The notes: generated by a model not told the origin, from the letters alone. Counted from the stretch's first letter, positions 41,409 through 50,604 are shown. The stretch is 64,000 bases of DNA from Streptomyces venezuelae (GCF_008642375.1 NZ_CP029194.1:5006501-5070500), one strand, 5' to 3'. Program-made: numbers and translations.

Positions 41409-43867
41409 CCGCCCCCGAGATCTCCGGACCGCTGCTGACCCGGGTGGGCGGTCTGCCCACCGAGGCCCTGGACCTCACCGGAGCGGCGACGCGGCGGGCG
41501 ATCGCCGAGGCCGCCGACGCGCATGCCGAACTGGAGCGCCGACGGACCGCCGTGGAGGACGCCTGCTTCCCGCTGGTGCCCCTCCTGGACGACGAAGTGC
41601 CGTTGCGGCGGCAGGTGCTGGCCGCCAAGCGGGCCGCGCACCGGCTGCGCGCACTGCCGTGGGGCGACGAACTGCCGTCCCGCATAGCCGAGTTGGCGGG
41701 TCCTGAGGCGGTCGCGGAGTTCCGTGGCTGGCAGGCGGCCGTACGGCTGCGCGACGAGACCGCCCGTCGGCTCGACGCCCTGCTCGCCGAGGACCGCGCG
41801 GCGGCCCCGGCCGCGCTCGCCGGCCACCTCGCCGATCCGGGCTTCGCCCGGGCCGCCGCGCTGGCCGCCCCCGACTGGCTGCGCCACGGCCGCCCGCGCC
41901 GCCGCCCCGCCGAGACCCGCAACCTGCGCACGCTCTACTCGTACGTGTCCCGGGCGGCCGTGAAGACCAGCCCGTTCTCCACCCTGACCACGGTCGGAGA
42001 GGCCGCCCCGCCCGGCACCGCCGCTCCTCGCCCGACGCCTGTCGCCCACAGCTACGCCGCCACCGCTCTCGCCCAGCTCGCGCTGCGCTGCCTGGCCCGG
42101 GAGGCCGGTACCGCCGGGCTCCTTCGGTACCGGCTGGCGCCGGTCCGGGCCGGTGGGGCCGACGCCCCGCGCGGGCTGGTCCTGCTGCCCGAGCCCGTCG
42201 CCGACGGTGGTCTGGCCTGGCGGCTCGACCGGGTCGTGGAGGCCGATCACGCGGCGCCCTGGCTCTCCGGCTTCGCGCCCGGTGCCGAGCACTCCCTGGA
42301 CGGGCTGCTGTCCGGCCTCGGCGGGCCCGACCCCTTCCGCCGCTTCCGGCGGCTCCTCGACACCGGGCTGATCGCGCCCGTACCGCCCTGGCGGCGCGGC
42401 GACGACCCGGTGGGGGCCGTGGCGGAGCTGCTCGCGGACCACCCCGAGGACGGGATCGCGGGCGAGGTGCGGGAGTTGAGGGATTCGGCCGCCGCGCTCG
42501 CCGCCGCCGGTGAGGACGAGCGCACCGAGACGCTCACCCGGGCCCGCCGCACCGCCCGGCGCTGGGCCCGGCGGGCCGGTCTCGACCGGTTCGAGTCCGG
42601 GGAGGTGCTGTACGAGGACGTCGCGAGCGACCTCGCCCTGCCCCCGCTCCTCGATGTGCCGGAGGTCCGCGCCGACCTGACCGAGCTGGGCCGCCGCATG
42701 CGCCCGTTCGTCTTCCGCTCGCACCTCTACGACGTGCTCGTGGACCGCTTCACGGCCGAGTACGGGCCGGGCGGCACCTGCACCGACGTGCTCGGGTTCC
42801 TCATGCGCGTCGCCGTCGACGGCGACTCCCAGCCCGACCTCGACAAGGCCTCCGTCGCCGACCGCGCCGAGCGGGAGACCGCGGGGGAGCGGGCCTGGCT
42901 GCCGGTCGGGCCGAGCAGCGCGCCGCCCGCCGCCGCGGTGCTGTTCCAGCTCGCCGCGACCGGGCAGGACGCCGTGCGCGGCGGCGACTACCAGCTCGTG
43001 GTCAACCAGTTCAACCCCGGCACGGGCGGGCTCGTGACCCGCTTCGGGGGGCTCCTCGGCGAAGGCTTCCGCGAGCGGCTGCGCGCCCACGTCCGGGCCT
43101 GCTGGCCCGGCCGGACCTGCCGGGAACTCGTCCTGTGGACAGAGATCAACACGGCCCAGTCGCGGTCGGCCGGCCTGCTGCCGCCCCTGCTGCTGCCCGG
43201 CGAGACCCCGGCGGCCGACGGCCTCGACCTGGCCGACACCGTCCTCACGCACGACCCCGGCGACGGGACCCTCGCGCTGCGCGACCGCGGCGGCGACCCC
43301 GTGGGGCTCGCCTACCTCGGGCTCGTCCCGCCGCACCTCTTCCCGCCGTTCGCCCGGCTCCTCGCCGTGCTCGCGGACCCGTGGGTCAACGGCTCGCCGC
43401 ACTCGGACTACGTCCTGCCGTTCGGGCTCCAGGAGCGGCGCACCGACCGGGTCGTGCCGTCGGCGCGCACCGGCTTCGGACGCGTCACGGTCTCCCGCGC
43501 CTCGTGGGTCGTCCCGGCCGCCGAACTGCCCGTGCCGAGGCCGGGCGAGAGCGACGCGGAGACCGTCCTGCGCGCGGAGGAGTTCCGACGTGCGCACGGC
43601 CTGCCGGAGGAGGTCTTCTGCCACCGGCTGACCGGCTTCGGGCCGGGCGAGCAGGGCACGGACCGCAAGCCCCTGTGGGTGTCGCTGACCTCGCCGCTCT
43701 CGCTGTCCGTACTCGCCCAGTGGGCCGGCCCGGCCACCGGTCACCTGCGCCTGGTCGAGGCGCTGCCGGCCAGGTCCGCGCATCCGCTGCGGGACGCGGC
43801 GGGCGGCACACGGGCCGCCGAGCACATCGCGCTGCTGCGTTGGCGGCGCCCGGAGGAGGAAGCATGA
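41405..43867 (+). CDS. LanB-type dehydratase, glutamylation subunit
   Basis: 820 residues from GTG 41405. It matches the N-terminal lantibiotic-dehydratase domain: NLRTLYSYVSRAAVKTSPFS early, a long helical middle, and YQLVVNQFNPGTGGL plus LPFGLQERRTDRVVPSARTG later. Such proteins use glutamyl-tRNA(Glu) to glutamylate Ser/Thr of the precursor, preparing elimination to Dha/Dhb. The elimination domain is not fused but encoded next, the split form seen in thiopeptide and goadsporin clusters. Stop overlaps the next gene start (ATGA). Confidence 0.9.
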   Translation: MTAPEISGPLLTRVGGLPTEALDLTGAATRRAIAEAADAHAELERRRTAVEDACFPLVPLLDDEVPLRRQVLAAKRAAHRLRALPWGDELPSRIAELAGPEAVAEFRGWQAAVRLRDETARRLDALLAEDRAAAPAALAGHLADPGFARAAALAAPDWLRHGRPRRRPAETRNLRTLYSYVSRAAVKTSPFSTLTTVGEAAPPGTAAPRPTPVAHSYAATALAQLALRCLAREAGTAGLLRYRLAPVRAGGADAPRGLVLLPEPVADGGLAWRLDRVVEADHAAPWLSGFAPGAEHSLDGLLSGLGGPDPFRRFRRLLDTGLIAPVPPWRRGDDPVGAVAELLADHPEDGIAGEVRELRDSAAALAAAGEDERTETLTRARRTARRWARRAGLDRFESGEVLYEDVASDLALPPLLDVPEVRADLTELGRRMRPFVFRSHLYDVLVDRFTAEYGPGGTCTDVLGFLMRVAVDGDSQPDLDKASVADRAERETAGERAWLPVGPSSAPPAAAVLFQLAATGQDAVRGGDYQLVVNQFNPGTGGLVTRFGGLLGEGFRERLRAHVRACWPGRTCRELVLWTEINTAQSRSAGLLPPLLLPGETPAADGLDLADTVLTHDPGDGTLALRDRGGDPVGLAYLGLVPPHLFPPFARLLAVLADPWVNGSPHSDYVLPFGLQERRTDRVVPSARTGFGRVTVSRASWVVPAAELPVPRPGESDAETVLRAEEFRRAHGLPEEVFCHRLTGFGPGEQGTDRKPLWVSLTSPLSLSVLAQWAGPATGHLRLVEALPARSAHPLRDAAGGTRAAEHIALLRWRRPEEEA

Positions 43868-44739
43868 GCACGACCGTTCCCCGGCGGGACTGGTGGTACG
43901 TACGGGTCTACCCGGGCGGCCCCCGGCTCATGGACGCCGCGGTCCGCACCCTCGTGCCCTGGCTGGCCGAGCAGGCCGGGAGGCTGGACAGCGAGGACTG
44001 GTTCTTCATCAGGTACTGGGACGCCACCGGCCATCACCTGCGGCTGCGGCTGCGCGCCGGGGCCGCCGCGGTGGACGCGCTGGACGCCGTCGCCCGCGAG
44101 GAGCTCACCGGGCTGCTGGACACCCTGGAGGAGCGGCCCGAGGACTCCGTCGGCCTGCTGCCCGCCGCGCTGCCGGCCGGCTCGCCGACGCGCGGCATCA
44201 CCCCCGCGCTGTACGCGCCGGAATCGGCCAAGTACGGCGGCCCGGAAGGAGTGGCCCTCGCCGAGCGCATCTTCCGGCTGGACAGCGCCTTCTGCTCCCG
44301 GCTCGACCTCGCCGGCCTGCCCCGGCGGTACGAACGGGCCGCGCACGCCGTCTACTTCGCCCGGGCGCTCACCGCACGGGTGCTGACCGAGGAGGAGCGG
44401 GACGTCTTCTGGGTCCGCCACCGCACCCGCTGGGGCTGGCAACTGCGCCTGGCCGCCGGCGGGGAGCAGCTCCGGCCCCTGCTCGGCGGTGTCTCGGCGG
44501 GGGTCAGGGAGCAGGGCGTGCCCGCGCCCGGCGTGCGGGAGCGGATCGACGCGCACGCCGACGCGTTGGCCGAACTCCTCCTGCGGGCTCCCGGCTCACG
44601 GGACCATCAGGTGCTCCATCACCTGCACATGGTGATGAACAGGCTGGGCTTCCCGCCCGGCGAGGAAGCGGCGCTCGGCATGCTGGCGGGGCAGACCGCC
44701 AGGAAACCGGCGGCTGTCGCCGGTGCGGTGCCCGGATGA
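43864..44739 (+). CDS. SpaB_C/thiopeptide-type elimination protein (glutamate lyase subunit)
   Basis: 291 residues. The N-terminus WWYVRVYPGGPRLMDAAVRT and DWFFIRYWDATGHHLRLRLR are the signature of the C-terminal LanB (thiopeptide-type bacteriocin biosynthesis) family. By size it matches the elimination subunit (TbtC-like), which removes glutamate from glutamylated Ser/Thr to leave dehydroamino acids. Thiopeptide clusters have a second homologue that forms the pyridine; none is found in this window, so this one could also be asked to do that, but elimination is more likely. Confidence 0.85.
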   Translation: MSTTVPRRDWWYVRVYPGGPRLMDAAVRTLVPWLAEQAGRLDSEDWFFIRYWDATGHHLRLRLRAGAAAVDALDAVAREELTGLLDTLEERPEDSVGLLPAALPAGSPTRGITPALYAPESAKYGGPEGVALAERIFRLDSAFCSRLDLAGLPRRYERAAHAVYFARALTARVLTEEERDVFWVRHRTRWGWQLRLAAGGEQLRPLLGGVSAGVREQGVPAPGVRERIDAHADALAELLLRAPGSRDHQVLHHLHMVMNRLGFPPGEEAALGMLAGQTARKPAAVAGAVPG

Positions 44740-45395
44740 GAGGAACGGCTGTGACGACTCTGGCAGGCGACATGATCCTGCTCGCCTTCGACGCGGAGGG
44801 CGGCAGGCTTCCCGTCCGGCAGTCCCTGGCCCCGGCGGTGCGGGGTGCGCTGCTCGCCGAACTGCTCGACGGCGGCGCCCTGACGGACGAGGCGGGCACG
44901 GCAGCCGGGGCCGTGGGTGAGGCTCCGCGGGACGCCGCGCTCCGGGAGGTGTGGCAGCGGATCGCGGGGGAGCCCGGCAGGAAGTGGCTGCACTGGGTCC
45001 GCAAGGACGGCCGCGCGTCGATCCACGAGGTGCTGCGGGGGCTGGAGAAGGACGGACTCCTCGAGCGGAGCAGCGGCCGGGTCTTCGGCCTCTTCCCGCT
45101 GGAACGCGTCGGCCTCACCCCGGCGGGCCTCGCGGCCGCCCGGGAGGTGCGCGCCGCGGTGGCCGCCGCGGCCGAGGTCCCGACGGCCCGGGCGGCCGAC
45201 GGCGGCGCGGCCGACGGCCGGGCCGCGCTGCTGGCCGGACTCGCCCATGCGGGCGGCCAGTTGGGCACGACGCTGTCAGCCGACCGGCGCCGCGCGCTCA
45301 AGGACCGGCTGACGGCCCTGTCCGAGGACGCCGCCCCCGTGTCGGCCGCCGTACGCCGGGCCGTCCAGGACCTCCAGGGCGCGGCCGTCTCGTAG
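44736..45395 (+). CDS. GPP34 family protein closing the RiPP operon
   Basis: 219 residues from ATG 44736 (ATGA overlap with the lyase); the GTG at 44751 has a better ribosome site (AGAGGA seven bases before) and would give 214 residues starting VTTLAGDMILLAFDAEGG. That start, plus LAPAVRGALLAELLDGGALT and KWLHWVRKDG, fits the GPP34 (GOLPH3-like) family also seen at 10842. The protein may bind the inner membrane face. Its coupling to RiPP enzymes is striking: it could organise the complex at the exporter or act in immunity. Function of bacterial GPP34 proteins is unknown. Confidence 0.8.
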   Translation: MRGTAVTTLAGDMILLAFDAEGGRLPVRQSLAPAVRGALLAELLDGGALTDEAGTAAGAVGEAPRDAALREVWQRIAGEPGRKWLHWVRKDGRASIHEVLRGLEKDGLLERSSGRVFGLFPLERVGLTPAGLAAAREVRAAVAAAAEVPTARAADGGAADGRAALLAGLAHAGGQLGTTLSADRRRALKDRLTALSEDAAPVSAAVRRAVQDLQGAAVS

Positions 45396-45402
45396 CGGCG
45401 CG

Positions 45403-45469
45403 GAGGGGCCCGGTGCGCACGTACGGGCGCGGGCCGGGTCTCGTCGCCCGGCCGGCGCCACGGGCCCTC
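45403..45469. terminator. bidirectional terminator between RiPP operon and regulator
   Basis: GAGGGGCCCG (45403-45412) and CGGGCCCTC (45461-45469) form the outer arms, and GGCCGGG/CCCGGCC an inner stem, in the 70-bp gap between the convergent operon and the LuxR-type gene. Confidence 0.55.
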
Positions 45470-46460
45470 AGATCCAGCCGCGTTCGCGTGCCAGGAGGGC
45501 GGCGTGCGGGCGGCTCGACGCGCCCAGGACGCGCAGGAGGTCGGCCACGTGCCGCCGGTAGGTCCGTACCGACATGCCCAGGTCACGGGCGCCGATCTCG
45601 TCCTTGCCGACGTGGCACATGGACTTCAGGACGTCCCGCTCGGTCTCGGCAAGACCGTCCGCGCACTCCTCGTCGTCCTCGGTGATCGCCGCCAGGTCCG
45701 TGGCCTGGCACCAGATCTTCTCGAAGAGGGCGAGGATGCCGGAGACGAGGCCGGTCTCCTGGGCCACGAGCGCGCCCCGGGAGGTGTCCTCGGGGTCGAT
45801 CGGGACCAGGGCGGTGCGCCGGTCGTAGACGAGGACGCGCTCCGAGAGGTCCTCCGCCACCCGGATCTGGGCTCCCTTCGCGGTGAGTTCCCGCAGGTAG
45901 CCGACGGTCAGCGGATCGGCGAGGGCCTCCTGGAGCACCACGCTGCGGATCCGGACGCCCCGGCTCAGACAGCGCAGGTCCAGCGGGCGCGAATGCGCGA
46001 TGTTCTCGGGCGTCAGCACCGTGTACGGCTCGACGGAAAGGATCTCCTCGCGGGCGAAGAAGGCGAGGTCGTCGATGCGGTTGCGGATCTGCGCCACGTT
46101 CTCCATGCGCTCGACGGACTGCGGCGAGGCCAGTGCCGGGCTCTGCTCGTCCCGCAGCTCGGCGACCAGATGCCGGGAGCGGGTGACCTCCTGCAGTTCC
46201 TGGTGCAGTTCGCGCAGACGGAGCTCGGTGAGCCGGTCGACCACGATCGCCGGATCGGTCGGGCAGACGGTCCGCCGGTCCGTCCCGTACAGCAGGCCGA
46301 GCTCGCGCAGTCGCTCCTGGGCGGTGGCCACGGCCTCGCGGTCGGCCCGTAGCAGGAGGTGGATGTCTCCGTCGGTCGTGTCGGGATTCCGCAGGAAGTG
46401 CCGGTAGATGCTCTCTTCCAGTTCGGAGAGTCCCAATACGCGCATGCCTGTTACCGCCAT
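45468..46460 (-). CDS. LuxR/TrmB-like transcriptional regulator of the RiPP cluster
   Basis: 330 residues. The N-terminal ~80 residues resemble a TrmB-type winged helix (LGLSELEESIYRHFLRNPDT ... ERLRELGLLYG), the middle a phospholipase-D-like effector domain, and the last 60 a LuxR-type HTH (LAETERDVLKSMCHVGKDEI, LGMSVRTYRRHVADLL). This class is common next to Streptomyces natural-product clusters as pathway regulators. It faces the RiPP operon tail to tail and is divergent from the CoA-synthetase-like gene, so it probably controls the cluster in trans. Confidence 0.85.
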   Translation of the reverse strand: MAVTGMRVLGLSELEESIYRHFLRNPDTTDGDIHLLLRADREAVATAQERLRELGLLYGTDRRTVCPTDPAIVVDRLTELRLRELHQELQEVTRSRHLVAELRDEQSPALASPQSVERMENVAQIRNRIDDLAFFAREEILSVEPYTVLTPENIAHSRPLDLRCLSRGVRIRSVVLQEALADPLTVGYLRELTAKGAQIRVAEDLSERVLVYDRRTALVPIDPEDTSRGALVAQETGLVSGILALFEKIWCQATDLAAITEDDEECADGLAETERDVLKSMCHVGKDEIGARDLGMSVRTYRRHVADLLRVLGASSRPHAALLARERGWI

Positions 46461-46752
46461 CTCGAGCCCCCCGAGCTCTGCCGTGCACCGGCGCTCGCGC
46501 TCCGCTGGTCAGGCGGTGTGACTGCGCGTCCGGATGATGGACTTGGAGAGTAATGCCCGAGTAAACCGGCGCCTACCGTAGGCCTCGCGATGTGGCGGGC
46601 GTCACATTGCGCGAATTGTGGGGATGGTGTGGTGACGGCGTGCTCCCGGGGTCGGCCCGCGGCCCGTCGCACCCCTCCGGGCCGCGGGTTGACCCCCGGA
46701 CCAGGGGCGCATAGCGTCGCCGCGCCGGGTGGGCAGCTGTTCAGGAGGTCTC
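46461..46752. promoter_or_regulatory. divergent promoter region between regulator and acyl-CoA synthetase-like gene
   Basis: About 290 bp without a gene. AGGAGG at 46743-46748 is the ribosome site for the plus-strand gene. An AT-richer patch (46540-46565) may hold the regulator promoter. No clear dyad operator was found. Confidence 0.4.
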
Positions 46753-48381
46753 GTGGTGGTGCCGGGTGGGGCGGAGCGGCTGACCGCCGACGGGGCTCCT
46801 TTCGCTGTGCAGGACGGCGTGTACGCCGGCGGGCCGCGGACCCTGCGGGAGTTCGTCGAGGTCGTCTGGGCCTACGGGGACCGGATCTTTCTCGTCTCCG
46901 AGACAGGGGAGACGACCTACCGGGAGTTCTTCGACGCCGCCTGCGGGCTCGCCCGGCGGCTCGTCGGGGAGTACGGGCTGCGCCCCGGGGACCGGGCCGT
47001 GGTCGCCATGCGGAACCTTCCCGAGTGGCACATCGCCTTCTGGGCCGCCCAGCTCGCCGGGCTCGTCGCCGTACCGCTCAACGCCTGGTGGACCGAGGAC
47101 GAGTTCACGTACGCCCTCGACGACTGCACGCCCGGCGTGCTGCTCGTCGACGGGGAGCGGGTCGCCCGGGTGCGCGGCTGGGCCGTCCGGCACGGGGTGC
47201 CCGGGGTCGTCTTCCAGGGGGAGGCCGAGGAGGGGTTCGTCGCGTACGTCCCCGACAGCGATCCGTTCCTCGGGCCGCCTGCCGTCGACGTCCTTCCCGA
47301 GCACGACTCCACCATCATCTACACCTCCGGCACCACCGGCCGGCCCAAGGGCGCCGTCGCCACCCACCTCGCGCAGGTCGGCGCCGCCATGAACCCCCGG
47401 TACTTCGCCGCCGCCGCGGCCCTCGCCCGCGGGGAGGTCCCCGGGACCGCGCCCGCGCCCGTCTCGCTCACCACCTTCCCCTTCTTCCATGTGGCCGCCT
47501 TCACCTCCTTCTACGCCGTCATGGCCGCCGGCGGGACCCTGGTGATGATGCGGAAGTGGGACGCCGGGGCCGCCCTCGGGCTGATCCGCCGGCACGGCGT
47601 CACCCACTACGCGGGAGTGCCCACCACCGCGCTCCAGCTCCTGGAGGCCGCCCGCACCACCGGCGACCCGATGGAGAGCCTCGTCCTCCTCAGCACCGGG
47701 GGCGCCGCCGCGCCGCCCGGGATCGTCGCCGGGATCACCGCCGCGTACGGCGAGCGCGTCGAGCCCCGCAACGGCTACGGGCTGACCGAGACCTGCGGCG
47801 GCGTCCTGTCCAACGTCGGGGCCGAGTACCGGGCGCACCCGGGGAGCGTCGGGCGGCCCTCGCCCACCACCGAGGTGCGGATCGAGCAGCCCGACGGGGA
47901 CGGTGTCGGGGAGCTCTGGCTGCGCGGGCAGTCGCTCGTCCGGGGGTACTGGGGCAACGAGGCCGCGACCCGCGCCGCCTTCACCGACGACGGGTGGTTC
48001 CGGACCGGGGACCTCGCGCGGGTCGACGAACACGGGCGCGTCAGCGTCGTCGACCGGATCACCGACATGGTGATCCGGGGCGGCGAGAACGTGTACTGCG
48101 TCGAGGTCGAGAGCGTCCTGCACGAGCACCCCGTCGTCGCCGACGCCGCTGTTCTGGGCGTTCCGCATCCGGTGCTCGGCGAGGAGGTCGTGGCCGTCGT
48201 GCGACTGAGGCCCGGGGCCGGGGCCGGCATCGATGTGGAGGCGCTGCGCGCCCACGTCGGCGCGCGTCTCGCCGCCTTCAAGGTGCCCGCCCGTGTCCTC
48301 GTACAGGAGGGGGAGCTGCCGCGGAACCCGACCGGGAAGATCCTCAAGAGGGAGCTGCGGGGGCTCTTCAGCTGCGGGTGA
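46753..48381 (+). CDS. AMP-binding acyl-CoA synthetase-like enzyme
   Basis: About 542 residues; GTG 46753 or 46756 follow AGGAGG. ANL-superfamily motifs are complete: P-loop TIIYTSGTTGRPKGA, LSTGGAAAP, the GYGLTET motif, the DGWFRTGDLARVDEHG hinge and the catalytic Lys in PRNPTGKILKREL. It adenylates a carboxylic acid, probably a fatty or aryl acid, and forms the CoA thioester; the substrate cannot be read from the sequence. Its 3' end overlaps the convergent protease gene by 14 bp. Confidence 0.92.
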   Translation: MVVPGGAERLTADGAPFAVQDGVYAGGPRTLREFVEVVWAYGDRIFLVSETGETTYREFFDAACGLARRLVGEYGLRPGDRAVVAMRNLPEWHIAFWAAQLAGLVAVPLNAWWTEDEFTYALDDCTPGVLLVDGERVARVRGWAVRHGVPGVVFQGEAEEGFVAYVPDSDPFLGPPAVDVLPEHDSTIIYTSGTTGRPKGAVATHLAQVGAAMNPRYFAAAAALARGEVPGTAPAPVSLTTFPFFHVAAFTSFYAVMAAGGTLVMMRKWDAGAALGLIRRHGVTHYAGVPTTALQLLEAARTTGDPMESLVLLSTGGAAAPPGIVAGITAAYGERVEPRNGYGLTETCGGVLSNVGAEYRAHPGSVGRPSPTTEVRIEQPDGDGVGELWLRGQSLVRGYWGNEAATRAAFTDDGWFRTGDLARVDEHGRVSVVDRITDMVIRGGENVYCVEVESVLHEHPVVADAAVLGVPHPVLGEEVVAVVRLRPGAGAGIDVEALRAHVGARLAAFKVPARVLVQEGELPRNPTGKILKRELRGLFSCG

Positions 48382-49639
48382 CGCGGATGCGGTACGCGCC
48401 CGCCGTCTCCTCGGCGAGGACGCTGATCCGGACGCCGTTCGCCCGGTCGGTGAACGTCTCGCCCGGGCGGTACGGGGCGTCCGACAGCTCGGCGTGGACG
48501 TTCGGGCGGCGTGTGCAGCCACCGCTGGTGCGGTCGCTGTCGGACACGGTCACCGGGCCGTGGCCCGTGTCCACGTCGGACTCGACCCGGTAGACGAGGA
48601 CGCCCTCCTCGCAGACCGCCTCGTCGTTGCCCTCCTTGCTGCGCACCTCGACCGCGTACCCCGACGTGCCGGAGAGCGGGACGAAGGTGAGCTTGGGGCC
48701 GCCGGTGACGGCCAGCGGGGTGAGGGTGTAGTCGGTGGAGCCGGGGCCCGAGGCGCAGTTGACCTGGTCGTTGTCGAGCCAGCCCAGCTTCCACTTGTGC
48801 CAGCCGAGCAGGTCGTTGTTGGCTCCCCAGTCCTCGGACATGATGTCCCAGTGCCCGACGGTGCCACCGCCGTCCGAGGTGTAGAGGTCGGGCAGACCGA
48901 AGACGTGGCCGTTCTCGTGGGGCAGCACGCGGTAGCCGGTCTCGGCGAAGCTGCCGGAGCCGTCGTCCTGGCGGCTGTAGACGAAGGACGTGTTGGCGAG
49001 CGGCACGCCGTCGGCGTACGGGGCGTCGTCGTTCCCGGAGAACGTCACGGACAGGACGGTGTCGAGGGCGGACGGCCCGGCGTTCGGCGTGGCGAGGACG
49101 TTGACCAGGTCGTACGCGCTGAAGTCCACCTGCGCGTCGGCGGCCTTCACGATGTCCTCGACGAGGGAGCGGTACCCCGGCTCGTAGGGTGAGCCGCGCT
49201 CGATCCCGTACGCGGAGAACGGCCGGGGCATCCGCAGCCAGTCGGTCAGGGGGACCTCGGCCTCGTACTTCAGGCGCCCGTACGAGCTGGTGCGGAACCA
49301 GTCGGAGGTCTGCGGGAAGAACTCGCGGAAACGGCTCATCGCGGTGCCCTCGCCGACGGCGTCCGGGAAGTCGACCATCAGGGTGAGCGCCCTGACGCGG
49401 CCCGTGGAGCGCACGTACCCGGGGGCGGTCGGCAGCCCCTCCGACATCTGCACGCCCATCGTGGTCGCGATCCGGCACGGCCCGAGCTGCGCGCCGTTCG
49501 GCGCGGCGGCCACCGGGCCGGCCGAGGCCGGGGCGGGGTCGGGGAGCGTCGTGCTCGCGGAGGCGAGCAGCGCGAGGGAGAGGGCCGTGGTCGCTGCCAG
49601 GGCGGCCGGTCTGCGTATCCGTCGGCGGGGGTGCTGCAT
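48368..49639 (-). CDS. secreted M6-like metalloprotease
   Basis: 423 residues. The ATG at 49637-49639 has GGAGAGG seven bases upstream. An Arg-rich start and hydrophobic stretch (AALAATTALSLALLASAST) form a signal peptide. The zinc motif HENGH at 241-245 is followed by VFGLPDLY, as in M6 (immune inhibitor A-like) proteases, and GTVGHWDIMSEDWG provides the Met-turn. It should be exported and degrade extracellular protein. Monocistronic, divergent from the TetR gene. Confidence 0.85.
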   Translation of the reverse strand: MQHPRRRIRRPAALAATTALSLALLASASTTLPDPAPASAGPVAAAPNGAQLGPCRIATTMGVQMSEGLPTAPGYVRSTGRVRALTLMVDFPDAVGEGTAMSRFREFFPQTSDWFRTSSYGRLKYEAEVPLTDWLRMPRPFSAYGIERGSPYEPGYRSLVEDIVKAADAQVDFSAYDLVNVLATPNAGPSALDTVLSVTFSGNDDAPYADGVPLANTSFVYSRQDDGSGSFAETGYRVLPHENGHVFGLPDLYTSDGGGTVGHWDIMSEDWGANNDLLGWHKWKLGWLDNDQVNCASGPGSTDYTLTPLAVTGGPKLTFVPLSGTSGYAVEVRSKEGNDEAVCEEGVLVYRVESDVDTGHGPVTVSDSDRTSGGCTRRPNVHAELSDAPYRPGETFTDRANGVRISVLAEETAGAYRIRVTRS

Positions 49640-49903
49640 ACGGGCGCCTCTCCGGTGGGGGCAGGTCTGCGGCACGGATCTCCCGCGGGGGAGACCGGAG
49701 ATCCGTGCCGTGCGATCAGCCTGTGGCGAGTGGCTCGGGGGCGCGCGCCGGGTGGACCGATCGGGTCGGTATTGCGCACGGCGTGTCGGTTGTGACCTAG
49801 GTCACATGACGGGCGGGAAATAAGCGGGGGCTCTCTCCCCGTTTGCACCTGTGTTCCGACGAAGTGGGGAGTCCGTCCCCGGATCGCTTGAGGAGGTTGT
49901 GGC

Positions 49904-50569
49904 GTGACCAGCACCCCGGACACCGCGCCCGTCCGCCGCGTACCCCGCCCGCGCGCCGATGCCCTGCGCAACCGCGAGCGGATCGTGACGGCGGCCCGCG
50001 AGATGTTCGTCGAGTTCGGCCCCCAGGTGCCGTACGACGAGGTGGCGCGTCGCGCCGGCGTCGGGAACGCCACGCTCTACCGCAACTTCCCCGAGCGCCT
50101 CGACCTCGTCCGCGAGGTCGTCCTCTCCCTCATGGCCCGCGTCACCGAACTGGCCGAGCGCGCCGCCGAGGAGGAGGCCGACACCTTCGACGCCCTCCGC
50201 CGCTTCACCCACGCCGCCGCCGACGAACGCATCGGCGCCCTGTGCCCGATGCTCGACGGGGCCTTCGACAAGGACCACCCCGACCTGACCGTCGAGCGCG
50301 AGCGCCTGGAGGAGGCCGTCCAGGGTCTCGTCGAGCGGGCGCAGCGCGCCGGCCGGCTCCGCGCCGACATCGGCGTCGGGGACCTGATGGTGGCGGTCTC
50401 GCAGCTGACCCGTCCGCTGCCCGGCACGGCCTGTGTGAACTTCGATCAGTTCGTCCACCGTCACCTGCAGTTGTTCCTCGACGGCCTGGAGGCGCCCGCG
50501 CGCTCCGAGCTGCCGGGAACGGCCGCGACGCTGGAGGACCTGAGACGCGACTCCTGCCGGCGGTCGTGA
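49904..50569 (+). CDS. TetR-family repressor
   Basis: 221 residues from GTG 49904 (AGGAGG seven bases upstream). The N-terminal HTH is clear (LRNRERIVTAAREMFVEFG, DEVARRAGVGNATLYRNFPE), followed by an all-helical ligand domain. It is encoded 133 bp before a DHA2-family efflux pump on the same strand, so it probably regulates that pump; repeats in the gap may be its operators. Confidence 0.92.
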   Translation: MTSTPDTAPVRRVPRPRADALRNRERIVTAAREMFVEFGPQVPYDEVARRAGVGNATLYRNFPERLDLVREVVLSLMARVTELAERAAEEEADTFDALRRFTHAAADERIGALCPMLDGAFDKDHPDLTVERERLEEAVQGLVERAQRAGRLRADIGVGDLMVAVSQLTRPLPGTACVNFDQFVHRHLQLFLDGLEAPARSELPGTAATLEDLRRDSCRRS

Positions 50570-50604
50570 TGACCGCCGCCTAGCGCCCCCCGCCCCCGGC
50601 GGTT

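Noticed and set aside
46590..48593. A 667-codon plus-strand frame overlapping the acyl-CoA synthetase
   Set aside because: Arg-rich shadow frame; the real enzyme motifs are in the adjacent frame.
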